Below are positions 47,618-59,168 of a stretch of DNA of 64,000 bases, in pieces. Position 1 is the first letter of the stretch; each line of letters begins with the position of its first letter. The DNA comes from Haplomitrium mnioides (lineage: Eukaryota > Marchantiophyta > Haplomitriopsida > Calobryales), in contig JBNGIS010020651.1 in NCBI GenBank assembly GCA_049999725.1, positions 1 through 64,000 of the forward strand, in the 5' to 3' direction. A program made the translations under genes and the position numbers. The notes under the pieces were generated by a model, which was given only the letters and a program-made list of their open reading frames with translations, made no database searches and had not been told where the DNA came from.

Positions 47618-50465
47618 CGTTAGCTAGTCACATGAGGCTTTAGAGGAAAATTCATGGAATCGGAGGTGGCATTGGCACCATTCCTTTCTTGTTAGTGTTA
47701 AAGTAACCTGAAAGCAGCGAATCAACTCTAATCAGTGAGTATGAGCGGATCACCTGGATCCGAGGAGTGAAATTGGGTCGTGAAGGAAAAGGAAGAGAGG
47801 TTGACAGAAGAAGGACTCACGGGATCGCTTCGGAATGGGAAAAGGGAGCTGTGTTAGCTAGCAAGTGGGGGGCACCACTAAAATTCAACGGAAGTGGAAG
47901 AGAGCTTGCAAGTATCATTGAGATGCAGGAATCAAGGCCCAAGCAAGGAGGAATGGAGCGCTCACAAGAGGCAATCAGCCGAGAGGAGGAAGGGAGGGCA
48001 ACCTCGGAAGTGAGGAAGGACCGGGGACCAAGGGAGGAGGATCCGAGACGCGGGGCGAAGATCGAAGAGCAACAACGAGTGGAGGGGATAGCAGACAAGG
48101 AAAGGCTGGAGCGCAAGCTTTCAAATGCCACACACTTGAAGCAAAAATCGAGAAGAGAAAGGAGGGGGTCATGGTCTTTGTAAGCAGCGACTACACCAAG
48201 AATTGGGGGACGCTTCGATCCTTTAGGCGTTAACGGGTTCTACTACGGTCCACAACCCATTCCTTCACAAATCGACGGGCTTCTGCGGAAACGTGGCATC
48301 CTCGGAGGTATCTAGGAGATTCAACGGAGACGTGGCAGACGCAAGGGTGTCTGCGGGCCTTTGCAAAAACATGGCGTCCTTAGAGATGTCTGGGAGATTC
48401 AGCGGAGACGTGGCAGGCGTGGAGGTGTCTAGGATCTTCTTCTGAACCTAAGGTCAGCGCGACAGCCCATCTTCCCTGTTGAAAACCGCGTGGGATGGCG
48501 CTCTACGGAACCAAGTCAACTGCAGGCCGAGAGGTTCTGTGGTTTCCTTCGAACTCCCTATCCGAGGAATATTTTAAAATCTCCTACGGTCAACTTTGAG
48601 ACCCCAAGTCAACGCGGCGGTCTACCTTCCCTGTTGAAAACGGTGTCGGACGGCGTTACCTCAAACATGTGGCACTTCGGAGGAGCTCATTGAATTCTTC
48701 AGACTCCTATCAACTTCGGAACTGCTAGTCAATGGTGGCGGTCCAACTTCTCTATGGAAAGCGGCATCGAACAGCGGCAACGTTGACAAAGTCAACATCG
48801 GAACTCAAGGTCCGAGGGATCCTTTGGACTCACCAGTCCGTTGGACTCTTCAAACTTGGATCCGTGGTCAACTGCGGATCAAGGTCAATGTGAAGGTCAA
48901 GCTTCCTAGTTGAAGATGGTGTCGGACGGTGGCCACCGATGAAAAGTCAACAACGAACTCGGTTATGCGGGAATTTTTGGAGTCCCAGTCCGCGAGATTC
49001 TTTGGACTTAGATCTGTAGGATTCTTTGGACTCGACCCCACGGGGTTCTTCAGACTCGATTCCGAGGGAATCTTTGTAATCCTAGCTCGCGAGATTCTTC
49101 GGACCAGACCACGTAGACCTCGAAACTAACCGTTGTACTTGGATCATTCTACGAATAGACGGGATAGGTGTCGACACGTCTGAAGTCGGGCCTAATAGGA
49201 ATAACGACTTTTTCAAATGAGAAGGATACGCAATGGCGGAAGCACAAGGGGTATAGATCAATGGGATGCGACATTGATCGGGTTGGTGTGCATGCAAGCT
49301 AGAGACGCGCAAACGATCTTGGGATAAGAAGAGGCAATGAGGTAAGGAAGAAAGGATCCAACAAAGATTAACGTGAGGCAAGTGTACTCGTGCAAGGGGA
49401 TAGTAGGGGTGGAGGTGGACTGGAGGGGCGCCGAGAATCGCTGAGCAGGGAGCTCTAGAGGCTCGAGCGATCTAGGTGAACTCATCCCTGCGGGTGGACC
49501 AATAGCGAAGGTGAATCGATATGGGAAATTGAAGGGGATTCGATCTATTTGGAATTTGAGAGAGGCTACCAAGTGGGATCTTGGGGTCGCCTCTACATCA
49601 TCTGTACAGGAGCATCAAACCCAAAAGTGCTCGGAGTGCACTCTGGTCCAATCTTTCAAGTGGAGCTAAGAAGAGAGTAGATGCGTTAGTGCCCACGTAC
49701 TGCGGAGAAGATCAGTTCAAGGTTTGGAGGTGGAGCAAGTAACCAGCAACCGAGAGGACTATCTTCCAGAGGTGGAAGTTAAAGAAACCCTCTTCCGAGC
49801 TTGAGGAAGTAAATCTAGGCCTTCTCGCGAGGGAAGTTAAAAACCTATCTGGAAGAAGGGTGTGTGCATGGGAGATGGAAAGGAGATTGAGAATGTCAGT
49901 TGAGGAAGGGAGGAGTCTGTTGGGGATGTCAATCTTGGTGGTTCTGTAAGGCATATGATTTTGGTGAAGTGCAATGTGTGGTGTTTGTATTTGTGTATGA
50001 GTGTATTAGTTAGATTTGAATTCTGTTGTATTGTATAAAAAACACTTAAGACCAGAAGCATACAGGGAATCCATTTGTTCGGGCTCTGAGATAGCCCTTC
50101 GAAGAGGGAGTCAGGTCTCTGAGCATTATTTTGTGATACTTGGGATATTACATTCTACTCTTGATTTGTATACAAAGTGGCTGGGTCCAGATTTGAGACC
50201 CTTGAATTATATTGCATATTACCATAGGAGTATCTTGGTCCTTGTGTATGTGTGTTCTGACATTGCGAATGGATGGGCAGCTGGGCTACTAAAGTGAGTG
50301 TTGAGGTGAGGAAAGGCTTGTAAGGTGAAGAGGGATCCCTTAAAGCCTCAAAGTGATAACTGGATAGGGGCCATCTCACAAAAGAACCTATTTCCCATGT
50401 TGTTGTCCTCCTCTTCCTTCCAAGTGGCACTTGTGAAGGTTAAGGCCTGAAGGAGGGGAGTGACA
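47618..50465 (+). mobile_element. Solo LTR, family B, inverted (2.85 kb)
   Basis: Reads as the reverse complement of the surrounding LTR. Ends are cgttagctag (expected TGTCAGCCAG, first base mutated) and ggagtgaca. Flanks are cttgg (47613-47617) and ctcgg (50466-50470), a 5-bp duplication with one transition. There is no internal domain, so it arose by LTR-LTR recombination. A TATAAAA at 50034-50040 in element sense is a candidate core promoter; the matching position is mutated in the other copies. Confidence 0.85.
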
Positions 50466-51995
50466 CTCGGACCCTGAGTTCCGAGGTTTACTTTTCCTTA
50501 GTGGCCGCCGTCCGACGCCATTTTCAATAGGGAAGCTTGACCGCCACGCTTACAAGCATTTCGAAGTTGACCCCGGCTCTGACCCTAAGGATCCCTTGGA
50601 CATGTGAGTCCAAAGAATCCCTCAGACTCTTGAGTCCGAGGTTGACTTTCTTCCTTTGCCTCTGTCTGATGCCGCTTTCAACAAAGAAGCTTGACCGTCG
50701 CACTGACCTGGGGTTCTGAAGTTGACCGCAGGAGATTCCAAAATATTCCTCGGACATAGAGTCCGAAGGAAACCACGGAACCTTTGGGCCCGCAATTGAC
50801 TTGGTTCCGCAGAGCACCGTTTGACGTCATTTTCAACGAGGAAGGTGGACCACCACGCTGACCTGGAGTTCCAAAGTTGACCGTGGAAGATTTTGGAATA
50901 TGCCTCAGACAAGGAGTCTGAAGGAAACCACGGAACCTCTGGGTCTGCAGTTGACTTGGTTCCGCAGAGCACTATCCGACGCCGTTTTTCATAGGGAAGT
51001 TGGACCGCCACCTTTGACCATCAGTTCCAAAGTTGACCGAAGTCCGAATTATCCAACGGGCTCCTCTAAAGTCCCACGTGTTCGAGGTAGCGCCATCCGA
51101 CGCCGTTTTCAACAAGGAAGATGGATCGCCGCACTAACCTGAGTTTCTGAAGTTGACTAAGGGACCTTTCTGAACTTGCTACATTTCCGCTGAAGCCATC
51201 TGACACCTCCTCGCTTTCCATGTTTCTGCTGAAGCCCTCGGACACCTCCACGCTTGCCACATTTCCGCTGAAGCCCTCGAACACCTCCTCGCTTGCCACG
51301 TTTCTGTTGAAGCCCTGAGACACCTCCGCGCCTACCACGTTTCCACAAAAGGCCTCGGAACTATGAAGTTCGAAGTGAGTTTGGACCTCAGTAGAGCCCA
51401 TCAACGGGCTAAAAAGCGAGGCATCCCCCGATCCTCGTCGTCGTCACTACTTGCAAAGGTCGTTGCCCCCTCCTTTCTCTTCCCCATTCCTGCCCCTAGA
51501 GCGCGTCCATCAGCATGCTTACGCTGCAGCACTTCCCTTGCCCGGACCCCTCCACTGTTGTCGCTCTTCGATCTCCGCCTCGTGTCTCTGATCCTTCTTC
51601 CCTTTCGAGGTCGTTCTTCCTTCCTCCTCTCGGCTGATTGCCTTTGGTGAGTGTTCCGTTCCTCTCTGTTAGAGCCTCGATTCCTGCATCCTGATGATAC
51701 TTGCAAGCTCTCTTCCGCTTCTGTTGAATTTTAGTGGTGTCTCCCAACTCGTTGGCTGACATAACTCCCTTTTCCCATCCCGAAGCGATCTCGTGAGCTC
51801 TTCTTCTATCAACCTCCCTTCCTTCTCCTTCACGACCCAATACCACTCTTCAGATCTAGGCGATCCACTGGTACTTACTGATTAAAGTTGACCCGCTGCT
51901 TTCGGGTTACTTTAACACTTACAAGAGAGGAATTGTTCCAATGCCACCTCCGATTCCACAAATTCTCCCAAAGTGCCTCATGTCACTGGCTGACA
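50466..51995 (-). repeat. 5' LTR of element 3, second part (family B)
   Basis: Resumes with accctgagttccgagg and ends ggctgaca at 51995. About eleven TTGAC cores occur between 50480 and 51180, well above the chance rate of roughly one per 512 bp over both strands. The segment 51040-51095 carries the inverted CACGTG module. The segment 51931-51960 is the empty site for element 2. Confidence 0.85.
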
Positions 51996-52254
51996 GTGTG
52001 CCTCCCGTTGTCGTCGTCCACACCATGACTATCACCATCTCCTTCCTTTCCTTTCCTCGCTATTAGGCTTTTCGTTGCCATTTCCATTGACTCACCGTCG
52101 TCGTTGTCATCACCATCAACTCATTGTTGCCTCAACCCTTTGTTCTTGCCCTTCTTGCTAAGGTCAATAGGTTTGTTTTACCAAGAATAGTTTTTATTAA
52201 ATTTAGTATTATCAGATTTTCACAAACCCCCATTGTTTCTTATTTTTTTCTAGT
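51996..52254. other. Short unique flank
   Basis: Starts with the target duplication gtgtg, then pyrimidine-rich text with gtcgtcgtc and caccatcacc-like simple repeats, then AT-rich sequence ending ttttttctag, which looks like a splice acceptor. Confidence 0.4.
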
Positions 52255-52474
52255 TACACCTCTCTGATGGAGGCTCCCCTACTCAATCTTTGTCTACCTC
52301 CAACTTTTTTTGCATCTGTCGAGCTTTCGAGGTGGCATGCTTCCGCTGAACATGATGCTCGTCCAGCTGTCAGCCGGCGAATTGAGGCACTAATGAAAAA
52401 ATTGGAGAAATCTGAAGCATCACCGGAGCAGTTCTCTACTTCTAAAGTGCAGGGAAACTCCAGAAGCATCAAGG
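52255..52474 (+). other. Possible orphan exon, unknown protein
   Basis: Between an acceptor-like ttttttctag (ends 52254) and a donor-like AAG|gtattcc (52474/52475), one frame stays open: MEAPLLNLCLPPTFFASVEL, then HASAEHDARPAVSRRIEALM, KKLEKSEASPEQFSTSKVQG and NSRSIK. The second half is charged and looks helical. GC content and codon use look more gene-like than the surroundings. I recognise no family and no neighbouring exon; sequence after 52510 is LTR-like. It may be the last visible piece of a gene destroyed by insertions, or chance. Confidence 0.35.
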
Positions 52475-52509
52475 TATTCCAAGTCGGGGGTAAGTAGAAG
52501 GGATTGTGC

Positions 52510-54674
52510 AACGATCATTGAAATGCAGGAATCAAAGCCAAGGCAGGAAAGAACGGGATACTCACTAGAGGTATTTGCACAAAGGTGGAAGGAGGAGCAA
52601 GGTTGGCACCAGGTGAGGAAGATCAAGGGAGCTGAGCAGGGTCGATGATTCTGCACCAGAGGAGGGGGACCTCAATGAGAGCAAGAGGCTCCGTCCTTAC
52701 TTTCGAGACAGCAACGAGGAGCAGTAACAAGAGGAAGGGAAGGCATCCCACGTGTTAGAATCAAAGATTAGAAAGCAAAGGGAGAATGCAAACAACCTTT
52801 ATAAGCAACGATGACACTAGAGAATATCACGGGGGGGAGTCGGAATCCCCTCCGAAGGAGTGTGAAGACCAAGTCCCATCGAGTCGAGTCAAGTTCGAAA
52901 CCATGTGGTCAAACGTGGCGGTTCAACTTCCCCTTTAAAGACAACGGCGAATGGGGCCTTTCAGAAATAGGTCAACTTCGGAGCAATCCAGGGTCAACTT
53001 CGGAACAGACACTTCGGATCAGTCCGTGGTCCACTTCGGAATAGACACTTTGGACTCATCTGTTGGTCAACTTCAGAAACTTAGATCAGCGCAATGGTCC
53101 AACTTCCACTTGGAAAGCGGTGTTGGAAGGCAGACTTGAGAAAAAAGTCAACTTTGAAGTTGACCAGCGGACCTAACCCTCTTCAGACTCACCCATCTTC
53201 GAAACGTGCCTTTTCCGATAAATGCATTGGAACGTACTTTGAAATTACTTCAGATCAGTCCTCGATCAACTTTGGGTCAAACTTCGGAGTTGACCATCAG
53301 GCTTACCTTCTTTGGATTACCTTTTCTGATCTAGGCCAAGTTTACCTTTTGCAGATCTGCACCGAGCTTTTTCAGAGTTTATCTTTTGTGGATCTACGCT
53401 GAGCTTCTTTGGAGTTTACCTTTTTCGGATCTACGCCAAGCTGCTTCAAATCAGCGCCAAGAAACAGTAACAATCCAAAACAGCAAAACAGGGGGCAAAC
53501 GAGTAAGGCTTGGAAGGGTACATAGGGGGCGGATGCTCAGTTGCGGAGCGGATACATTGGGATTGAAGTCTTGATCTTGAATCTAACAGTGGAATTGACG
53601 AAGCGTGGATGTGTACCAAGGCGTGTACAGATGCATTGTTGCAGCCATTGCGAGTCTAAAGGCTGAGAGGGAGGTCGAAGGTGTCATTGAAAATCTTGTG
53701 CAAGGGGCTTGCGACGAGGAGCGTGCTTTGTGATCCTTTGATTGAAAAGAGTGGATTGGAGGGGCGTCGAGAGTCGCTAAGCGGGAGGCTCTAGAGGCTC
53801 AGGCGATCCAGGTGAACTCATTCTAGAAGGTGGACCAACGTTTAGAGGTGAATCAATACTTGAAGGAGAAGCAAGTGCGTTCAGCCTTGACTCATGAGTC
53901 GGGATTGCATAGGGGATTCCACCCTAGTGACATCAGGAGGGTGTTGCTGGTCGCATTTCAAAGGGAGGTCAAAAGCAAGAGGTGGATGCGTTAGTGCCCA
54001 CGCACTATGGAGGAGATTCTGTCGAGGTCTCGGGTGGAGTGTGTCTAGTAGTCGTGAGGATTGTCTTCTAGGGGTGGAAGTTAATCTGACCTCTTCTAAG
54101 TTTGCGGAAGTGAATCCAAGCCCCTCTACGATAGAGGGTATAAGCTAGCTGGTGATGTGTGCGTGAGTGGGCGGGTCAAAGTGTGAAGCATCGCGAGGGA
54201 GACTCAAGTGGTGTCTGGAGTCGCTGGTCAGTGGCGCTCCATGCTTCTATCGAGTAGATAGTGTCAATACCTGTATAGCCTTGTCTTATATTGTGAATAA
54301 GTCTTAGAGGTGTAGTAGAGCAAGAAGAGAGTGCGTTGAAGGGTAGTAAGGGCGCTAAAGTAGCTGGTCCTATGTAAGTTCTGCGCAAAGGTTGCATTGA
54401 GTTTGTAAGTAGAGTCATGTATATACTTTTCCCTCTGAAATGGTATGGATGAGAATGATTGAAAGTAATCTTTGAGCAAGAATGAGTGACCGCTAGAAGG
54501 ACAAGATCTGAGTGGGTCCTATTTGGGCTTCGGGATGTGCGTGGAGAGAAAGAGAAGACTGCGGATGGTGGGACTGGTGTTAAGTGAACGCGCTGTTAAG
54601 AAGCTCACGACCATTAGTGCGTACAAGAGATAAATCGAGGTCCGGGGCCGTCTCACAAAAGGCCTTGTTAAACC
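52510..54674 (+). mobile_element. Diverged, inverted family-B-like LTR, interrupted by copia element
   Basis: Blocks match the inverted solo LTRs in order: 'attgaaatgcaggaatcaaa' (52518; compare 47918), a TTGAC-rich middle (52900-53290), 'attggaggggcgtcgagag' (53755; compare 49410), a 'gtgcccacgcactatgg' block (53993; compare 49690) and 'ggccgtctcacaaaagg' (54647; compare 50370). Similarity is lower than among the other copies. The last ~90 bp of the LTR cannot be recognised after the copia insertion, so the right end is uncertain. The last five bases, aaacc, are the copia target duplication. Confidence 0.6.
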
Positions 54675-54989
54675 TGTTGGAGTTATAATGGAAATTATTC
54701 AGAACAGAAAGATGAACAAAATGTTTGTGTCAAAGATCTAGCTCTTTTGATTCCTTTAGATCTCGTATTACATTGTATATCACACTGCATAAATAGATTA
54801 TACAGTGTGCATGTAATCTATGGAGATACTAAGAGCTGTGACTCTTCTTTAGATTCTAAGAGTCACCTCTCCGAACTAGATCTTACTAAACTAGTTTAAT
54901 ATAAACTAGCTAGATCTTGTCATTATGTAATATTCTGTTAATTAGTACAAGCTGGTTAACTTAACTAAACTATAACATGACTTACAATA
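54675..54989 (-). repeat. 3' LTR of copia element
   Basis: Plus-strand ends are tgttggagtt and cttacaata. The element-sense LTR thus starts TATTGTAAG and ends CCAACA. The TATTG start is set by the exact aaacc duplications and by the adjoining polypurine tract. Confidence 0.9.
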
Positions 54990-54998
54990 CTCCCACTT
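54990..54998 (-). promoter_or_regulatory. Polypurine tract of copia element
   Basis: The minus strand reads AAGTGGGAG directly against the 3' LTR. Its position supports the TATTG start of the LTR. Confidence 0.75.
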
Positions 54999-55010
54999 AA
55001 ACAACTAGTA

Positions 55011-56591
55011 CTAATCTCCTCCTAGCAGTCCAATCTTGGTCGAAAGATAGGAGTGTTGGCTTGCAAGTAGACCCTTGGTGAAGATATCAGCAAACATGTG
55101 CTTGGTGTCACAATAGAAGACTTGAATACTGCCATTGGTAATCTGGTCTTGAATAAAGTGATACTGGATATCTATATGCTTGGTAGTTGTCAAGAGGGCG
55201 ATGGCACTCTGATTGTCACAATAAAGACTGGTAGGAACTGGTGGTAGAAGATCAAGTCCAGTCATGAGCTTTCTTAGCCAAAGAGCTTTTGTAGATGCCT
55301 TGGTAAGAGCCATATATTCTGCCTCATTATTGGATAAGGCCACGGACGTCTGCTTCTTTGAAGTCCAACTGATGGCTCCTCATGCATACAAGAAACAATA
55401 ACCATAGGTGGACTTTCTGGAATCTAGATCACCACCCCAATCAGCATCAGTGTAACCAAAAAGCCTTGCAAAACCAATGAGTCTTGGAATGGAAACAGTT
55501 TGAGAGTACTGCAAATACACATGAAGTGTGCCTTGGAGATAGCAAAATATACGTTTAATTGTCTGCCAATGATCTGGGCCAGGTTGAGCCATGTGTTGTG
55601 CAATTGAACTGACTACATAAGCAAGATCACGCGTGGTACACACCATGGCCCACATGAGTGAACCTACTACACTTTGATAGGGAACATTGGTCATAAGAAG
55701 CATCTCTTATGGAGTAAGTGGGGTAACTCTATGAGTTAGTTTAGTTCCTGGTGTAACAGAAGTAGATATAGGTTTGCAATCCTCCATCTTAAATTCTTTG
55801 AGCTTTTGCCTTAAATAGAGAGACTGTGCAAGGCGTATCCAGCCTTCCTCTCGATTTTTGAGAATTTGAATTCTGAAGCAATGGTGGATTGGACCCATGT
55901 CAGTCATTTGAAACTAGCCTTTCAGTTGATCCTTAACCCATTGAAGAAGTTGGAAACTATTAGAGGCCAATACTGCATCATCCACATATAAGGCAAGGAT
56001 GAGGTAGCCTGACTTACGTCTGAGATAATAAATGTTGGGATCAACTGGGTTGCGATGAAAATCAAAAGAGAGTAAAACATCATCAATTTTCTGGTACCTG
56101 GTTCTGGAAGATTGTTTAAGCCCAAATATGGACTTCTGAAGTTTACAGACTAGATTAGGATCTGAGAATGGTAAACCTTCAGGAAGAGACATATAAACTT
56201 CTTCTTTCAGAACACTATTAAGAAAAGTTGTTTTAACATCTAATTGGTGTACCTCAAGATTGGAGCGAGCTGCTTCAGCCAAAATCAATCTGATGGATTG
56301 AATTATGACCACAGGGGAAAAAGTTTCAGTATAATCAATCCCATAGGTCTAGCTATAGCCCTTAGCTACCAATGTAGCTTTATATCTTTCCACAGAGCCA
56401 ACTGAGTTAGTCTTGAGCTTAAAGACCCATTTTCATCCAACTATTTTTCTATTTGATGGCAAAGTAGTGAGGACCCAAGCTTGATTATCATTCATAGATT
56501 GTAGTTCCTCCTGGATCGCCTTCTGCCATTGTTCAGACTCAGGACAGGCTAAGGCTGCCTTATAAGAAGTGGGTTCATTGATCAGAGGGAC
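55011..56591 (-). pseudogene. Reverse transcriptase and RNase H, copia
   Basis: In frame with the rest of gag-pol. Visible: KWVFKLKTN after a stop, GIDYTETFSPVV, LEVHQLDVKTTFLNSVLKEE, the catalytic box LALYVDDAVLA (about 55970-56000), MTDMGPIHHCF, LMWAMVCTTRDLAYVVS, DWGGDLDSRKSTYGYCF, then RNase H ending with ALSNNEAEYMALTKASTKA and HIDIQYHFIQDQI. Premature stops: TGA 56433, TAG 56349, TAG 55914, TAA 55707 and TGA 55380 (lowest coordinate of each codon). The frame ends normally at 55011, about 12 bp before the polypurine tract. Core RT residues are intact. Confidence 0.92.
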
Positions 56592-58350
56592 CTATAAAAC
56601 CAGAGCTTTCTTTCTTACCTTGAGTTTAGAGGCTTCAGTCTGGGAGTCATACTTGACGATTGGAACAGGCTGATGAGCACTCCTTCTTAATTGGGGGGAT
56701 TGTGTTAATATGGGAGGACTCCGAACTGGAACAAGTTGAGATAGTACAGGAGCAGGTGTAACAGGAAGGGGTATCTGAGAGTGGGGAAGTGGGTTAACAC
56801 TTGGAACTCCCACTGAAGATGGACCTGCTGGGACTGTGAGAACCTGATATGGAGGCTGAGTAATGGATGGAGTAATCCCTGCAACACTTGGAAATAGACT
56901 CCCTATTTGAAGCTCCTCCTCAATCTTGGGGACAGTGTTTTGAGAAGAAGCAACTTGTGAAAAATCATGCTCAAAGAAAATGACATCTCTAGAAATTATT
57001 GCTCTTTTGTCAAACTTTCTTTGTAATTTATAAGCTTTGCTCTGCTCACTGTAACCCAAGAAAATGCACTCATGTGTCTTGCTATCAAGCTTAGTATGTT
57101 GATCCTTAGGAACTCTGGTAAAGGTTGTGCAGCCAAAAACCTTAAAATAACTTAATATAGGTTTAACTCCATGCCATAGTTCATAAGGGGTATGATGAGG
57201 AGGAAGTGCTTTAGTGGGACATCTGGTTTGTACATAATTGGCTATAAAAAGAGCCTCTCCCCAATAGGATTTAGGAAGATTAGCAAAGTGAAGCATGGAT
57301 CTGATAGGTTCAACCAATGTACGATTCTTCCTTTCAGAGACACCATTCTGCTAAGGGGTGTCAGACACTGTGAATTGTCTCTGAATTCCATGATGTTTAC
57401 AGGACTAATTAAATATGTTAGACTTATATTCACCTCCATTGTCAGATCGAAAAGTCTGAATGCTATGACCAGTAGATAATTCAGCATCCTGTTTGAATTG
57501 CTTGAAAAAGTCAAAACATTTTGACTTCTTTTTCAGGAGATAAACTATAGTATAACGACTGTAATCATCAATCAAGGTCATGAAATATTGATATCCTGAG
57601 TAGGTTGCATGATAGAATGGACCACAAAGGTCACTGTGTACTAGTGACAGGATTTTGTGGGCTTTGGTTCCTCCTCCTGTGGGAAATGGTGTACTTGCTT
57701 GCTTGCCATGAATACAAGCAATACAAGCAGGTGGGTGCACAAGTTTTGCTGAACTTAAACCTTTCACCATGTAATGCTTCTGAATCTGCTTGAGGCGATC
57801 ATGACTTATGTGTCCTAGTCATGCATGCCATAGTGCAGACAATTCTGGCATAGAATTCTTGACAATAGAAGCAACAGATACCACAGAGTAGGGGGAAACA
57901 GTCACTCCAATTTTATATAGATTATGCTCAAGGAGGCAAACTGCCAATAAGGAGCCATCAGGATTACAAAGAGTACACTTATTGTCTTTGAATAATAGAG
58001 ATCCTCCTTTCTGAGCATACTATTTGCTGGAAAATAGATTCTTCTTTAAACTAGGTATGTGATAGATATTTGATATTATGACTTCTTGACCACATCGTAG
58101 TTTAACTATGACATCACTTTTGCCCTGAATAGTACAAATGAAATTATCACCTAAGTAAACATTTTTAGGTGGAAGGGGGTGATATTTGTGAAACAATGTG
58201 TGATCAAAAGCCATGTGGTGTGTTGCACCACTGTCAACATACCAGTTAGAATCTTGTTCAGTCACAGATGTGTTAGAATTCAAGGAAGCTATCAGGACAC
58301 GACGCTTAGAATTCTGCCTTCTTCTTTGATTACCAGCCCTCGAAGAAGAA
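56592..58350 (-). pseudogene. Protease and integrase, copia
   Basis: Protease active site: NWYVDSGATHHMAFDH (about 58200-58250). The pre-integrase region has LWHA-stop-LGHISHDRL (TGA at 57819). The zinc-binding part has CIACIHGKQ. Integrase core: Asp in VHSDLCGPFYH (about 57610-57640), Asp in FRSDNGGEYKS (about 57425-57455) and Glu in QNGVSERKNRT (about 57320-57350). Then AKxNxKxDSKTHECIFLGYS-type sequence and a Pro/Ser-rich linker. Premature stops: TAG 58020, TGA 57819, TAG 57405, TAG 57351, TAG 56592. All are in one frame. Confidence 0.92.
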
Positions 58351-59168
58351 GCACCATCTGACTGTGTACCACCATTATGGGGACAATCTCTGAGTATATT
58401 ACCAAGCTCATTACATCCATAACACTTGACTTTTGCAAGGAAAGTCTTTTGTTGGTTAATGGGCTTTCTAGTATGCTTTTGAAAAGGTTGTTTTGCTTTA
58501 CCAAAAAATTTCCTTTGTTGATGGTTTGTAAGCAGTACTTGAGGGGATTCATTCTGGTTACTTTTCATCTCAATCTCCTCTTGCAGCAAAGCGGTTATTA
58601 ATCCAAATAGAGTTAATAATGGATTACCTCTCAATGAAGAGAGGAAGCTTCTATAGTTGGGAGGAATGCTTCTCATTAGGGAAAGCATTGCTTGTGTAGC
58701 AGACACAGGACATCCTGCTGAGTTGAGTTGATCCATCAGGGATCTAAATTGTGCTAGGTGGTTTGTGAGAGAATCTCCTTCTCTCAATTTCAGACTACTG
58801 AACTTGTCTTGTAAGTACATCTGTGCAATTATGTCTTGTGGACCAAAAATCTTATTGAGTTTTGTCCAAGCTTATGTAGATGTATGAAAATGCAAGATAT
58901 GCCCTCCTTGTGCTATGTCCAATGACATATTGAGGGAAGACAAAGCTTCAACATGTCTACTATCCCAATCTTGTTTGCTACCAGGGCCAGTGGCAGGGGT
59001 ATGGGGTGGGACAATGCCTCCTAGTGAGGGAGGAGGGGTTGATGGCCTGATTTCAGTGCCAAGAACCAAAGCCTTCAGGTTTTCCTTGTTTAAGTGGAGA
59101 AGCATCCTATGCCTCCATAGATTGAAGAAGGTCCCATCAAATTTGGGAAGTTCTGTTTCTTTGACCAT
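58351..59168 (-). pseudogene. Gag, copia
   Basis: Starts at an ATG (59166-59168): MVKETELPKFDGTFFNLWRH, a typical copia gag opening (F-D-G-x-x-F-x-x-W). A TAA stop at 58872 follows HTST, and the frame continues AWTKLNKIFG and LREGDSLTNHLAQFRSLMDQ. The zinc knuckle reads CYGCNELGNILRDC (about 58390-58432): the His ligand is Asn, so zinc binding should be impaired. An Arg-rich tail follows before the protease. Confidence 0.9.

Larger units (their letters stand above)
26128..51995 (-). mobile_element. Ty3/gypsy LTR retrotransposon, element 3, with two nested insertions
   Basis: The outer boundaries are TG at 26128 (tgccactccc, first repeat mutated) and CA at 51995 (ggctgaca). They are flanked by gtgcg (26123-26127) and gtgtg (51996-52000), a 5-bp duplication with one C/T difference. 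The left LTR is 26128-29161 plus 41606-41653, interrupted by element 2. The internal domain is 41654-46028. The right LTR is 46029-47617 plus 50471-51995, interrupted by a solo LTR. Removing the insertions leaves LTRs of about 3.08 and 3.11 kb. The polypurine tract and primer site are in place. It lacks protease and part of RT. Confidence 0.85.

Noticed and set aside
47767-48183. 138-codon charged plus frame in the inverted solo LTR
   Set aside because: The corresponding positions in other LTR copies do not keep the frame.
55011-59168. Stop-codon reassignment or RNA editing restoring copia gag-pol
   Set aside because: Stops are of all three types, and other elements in the window show similar decay. 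Mutation in methylated contexts is simpler.
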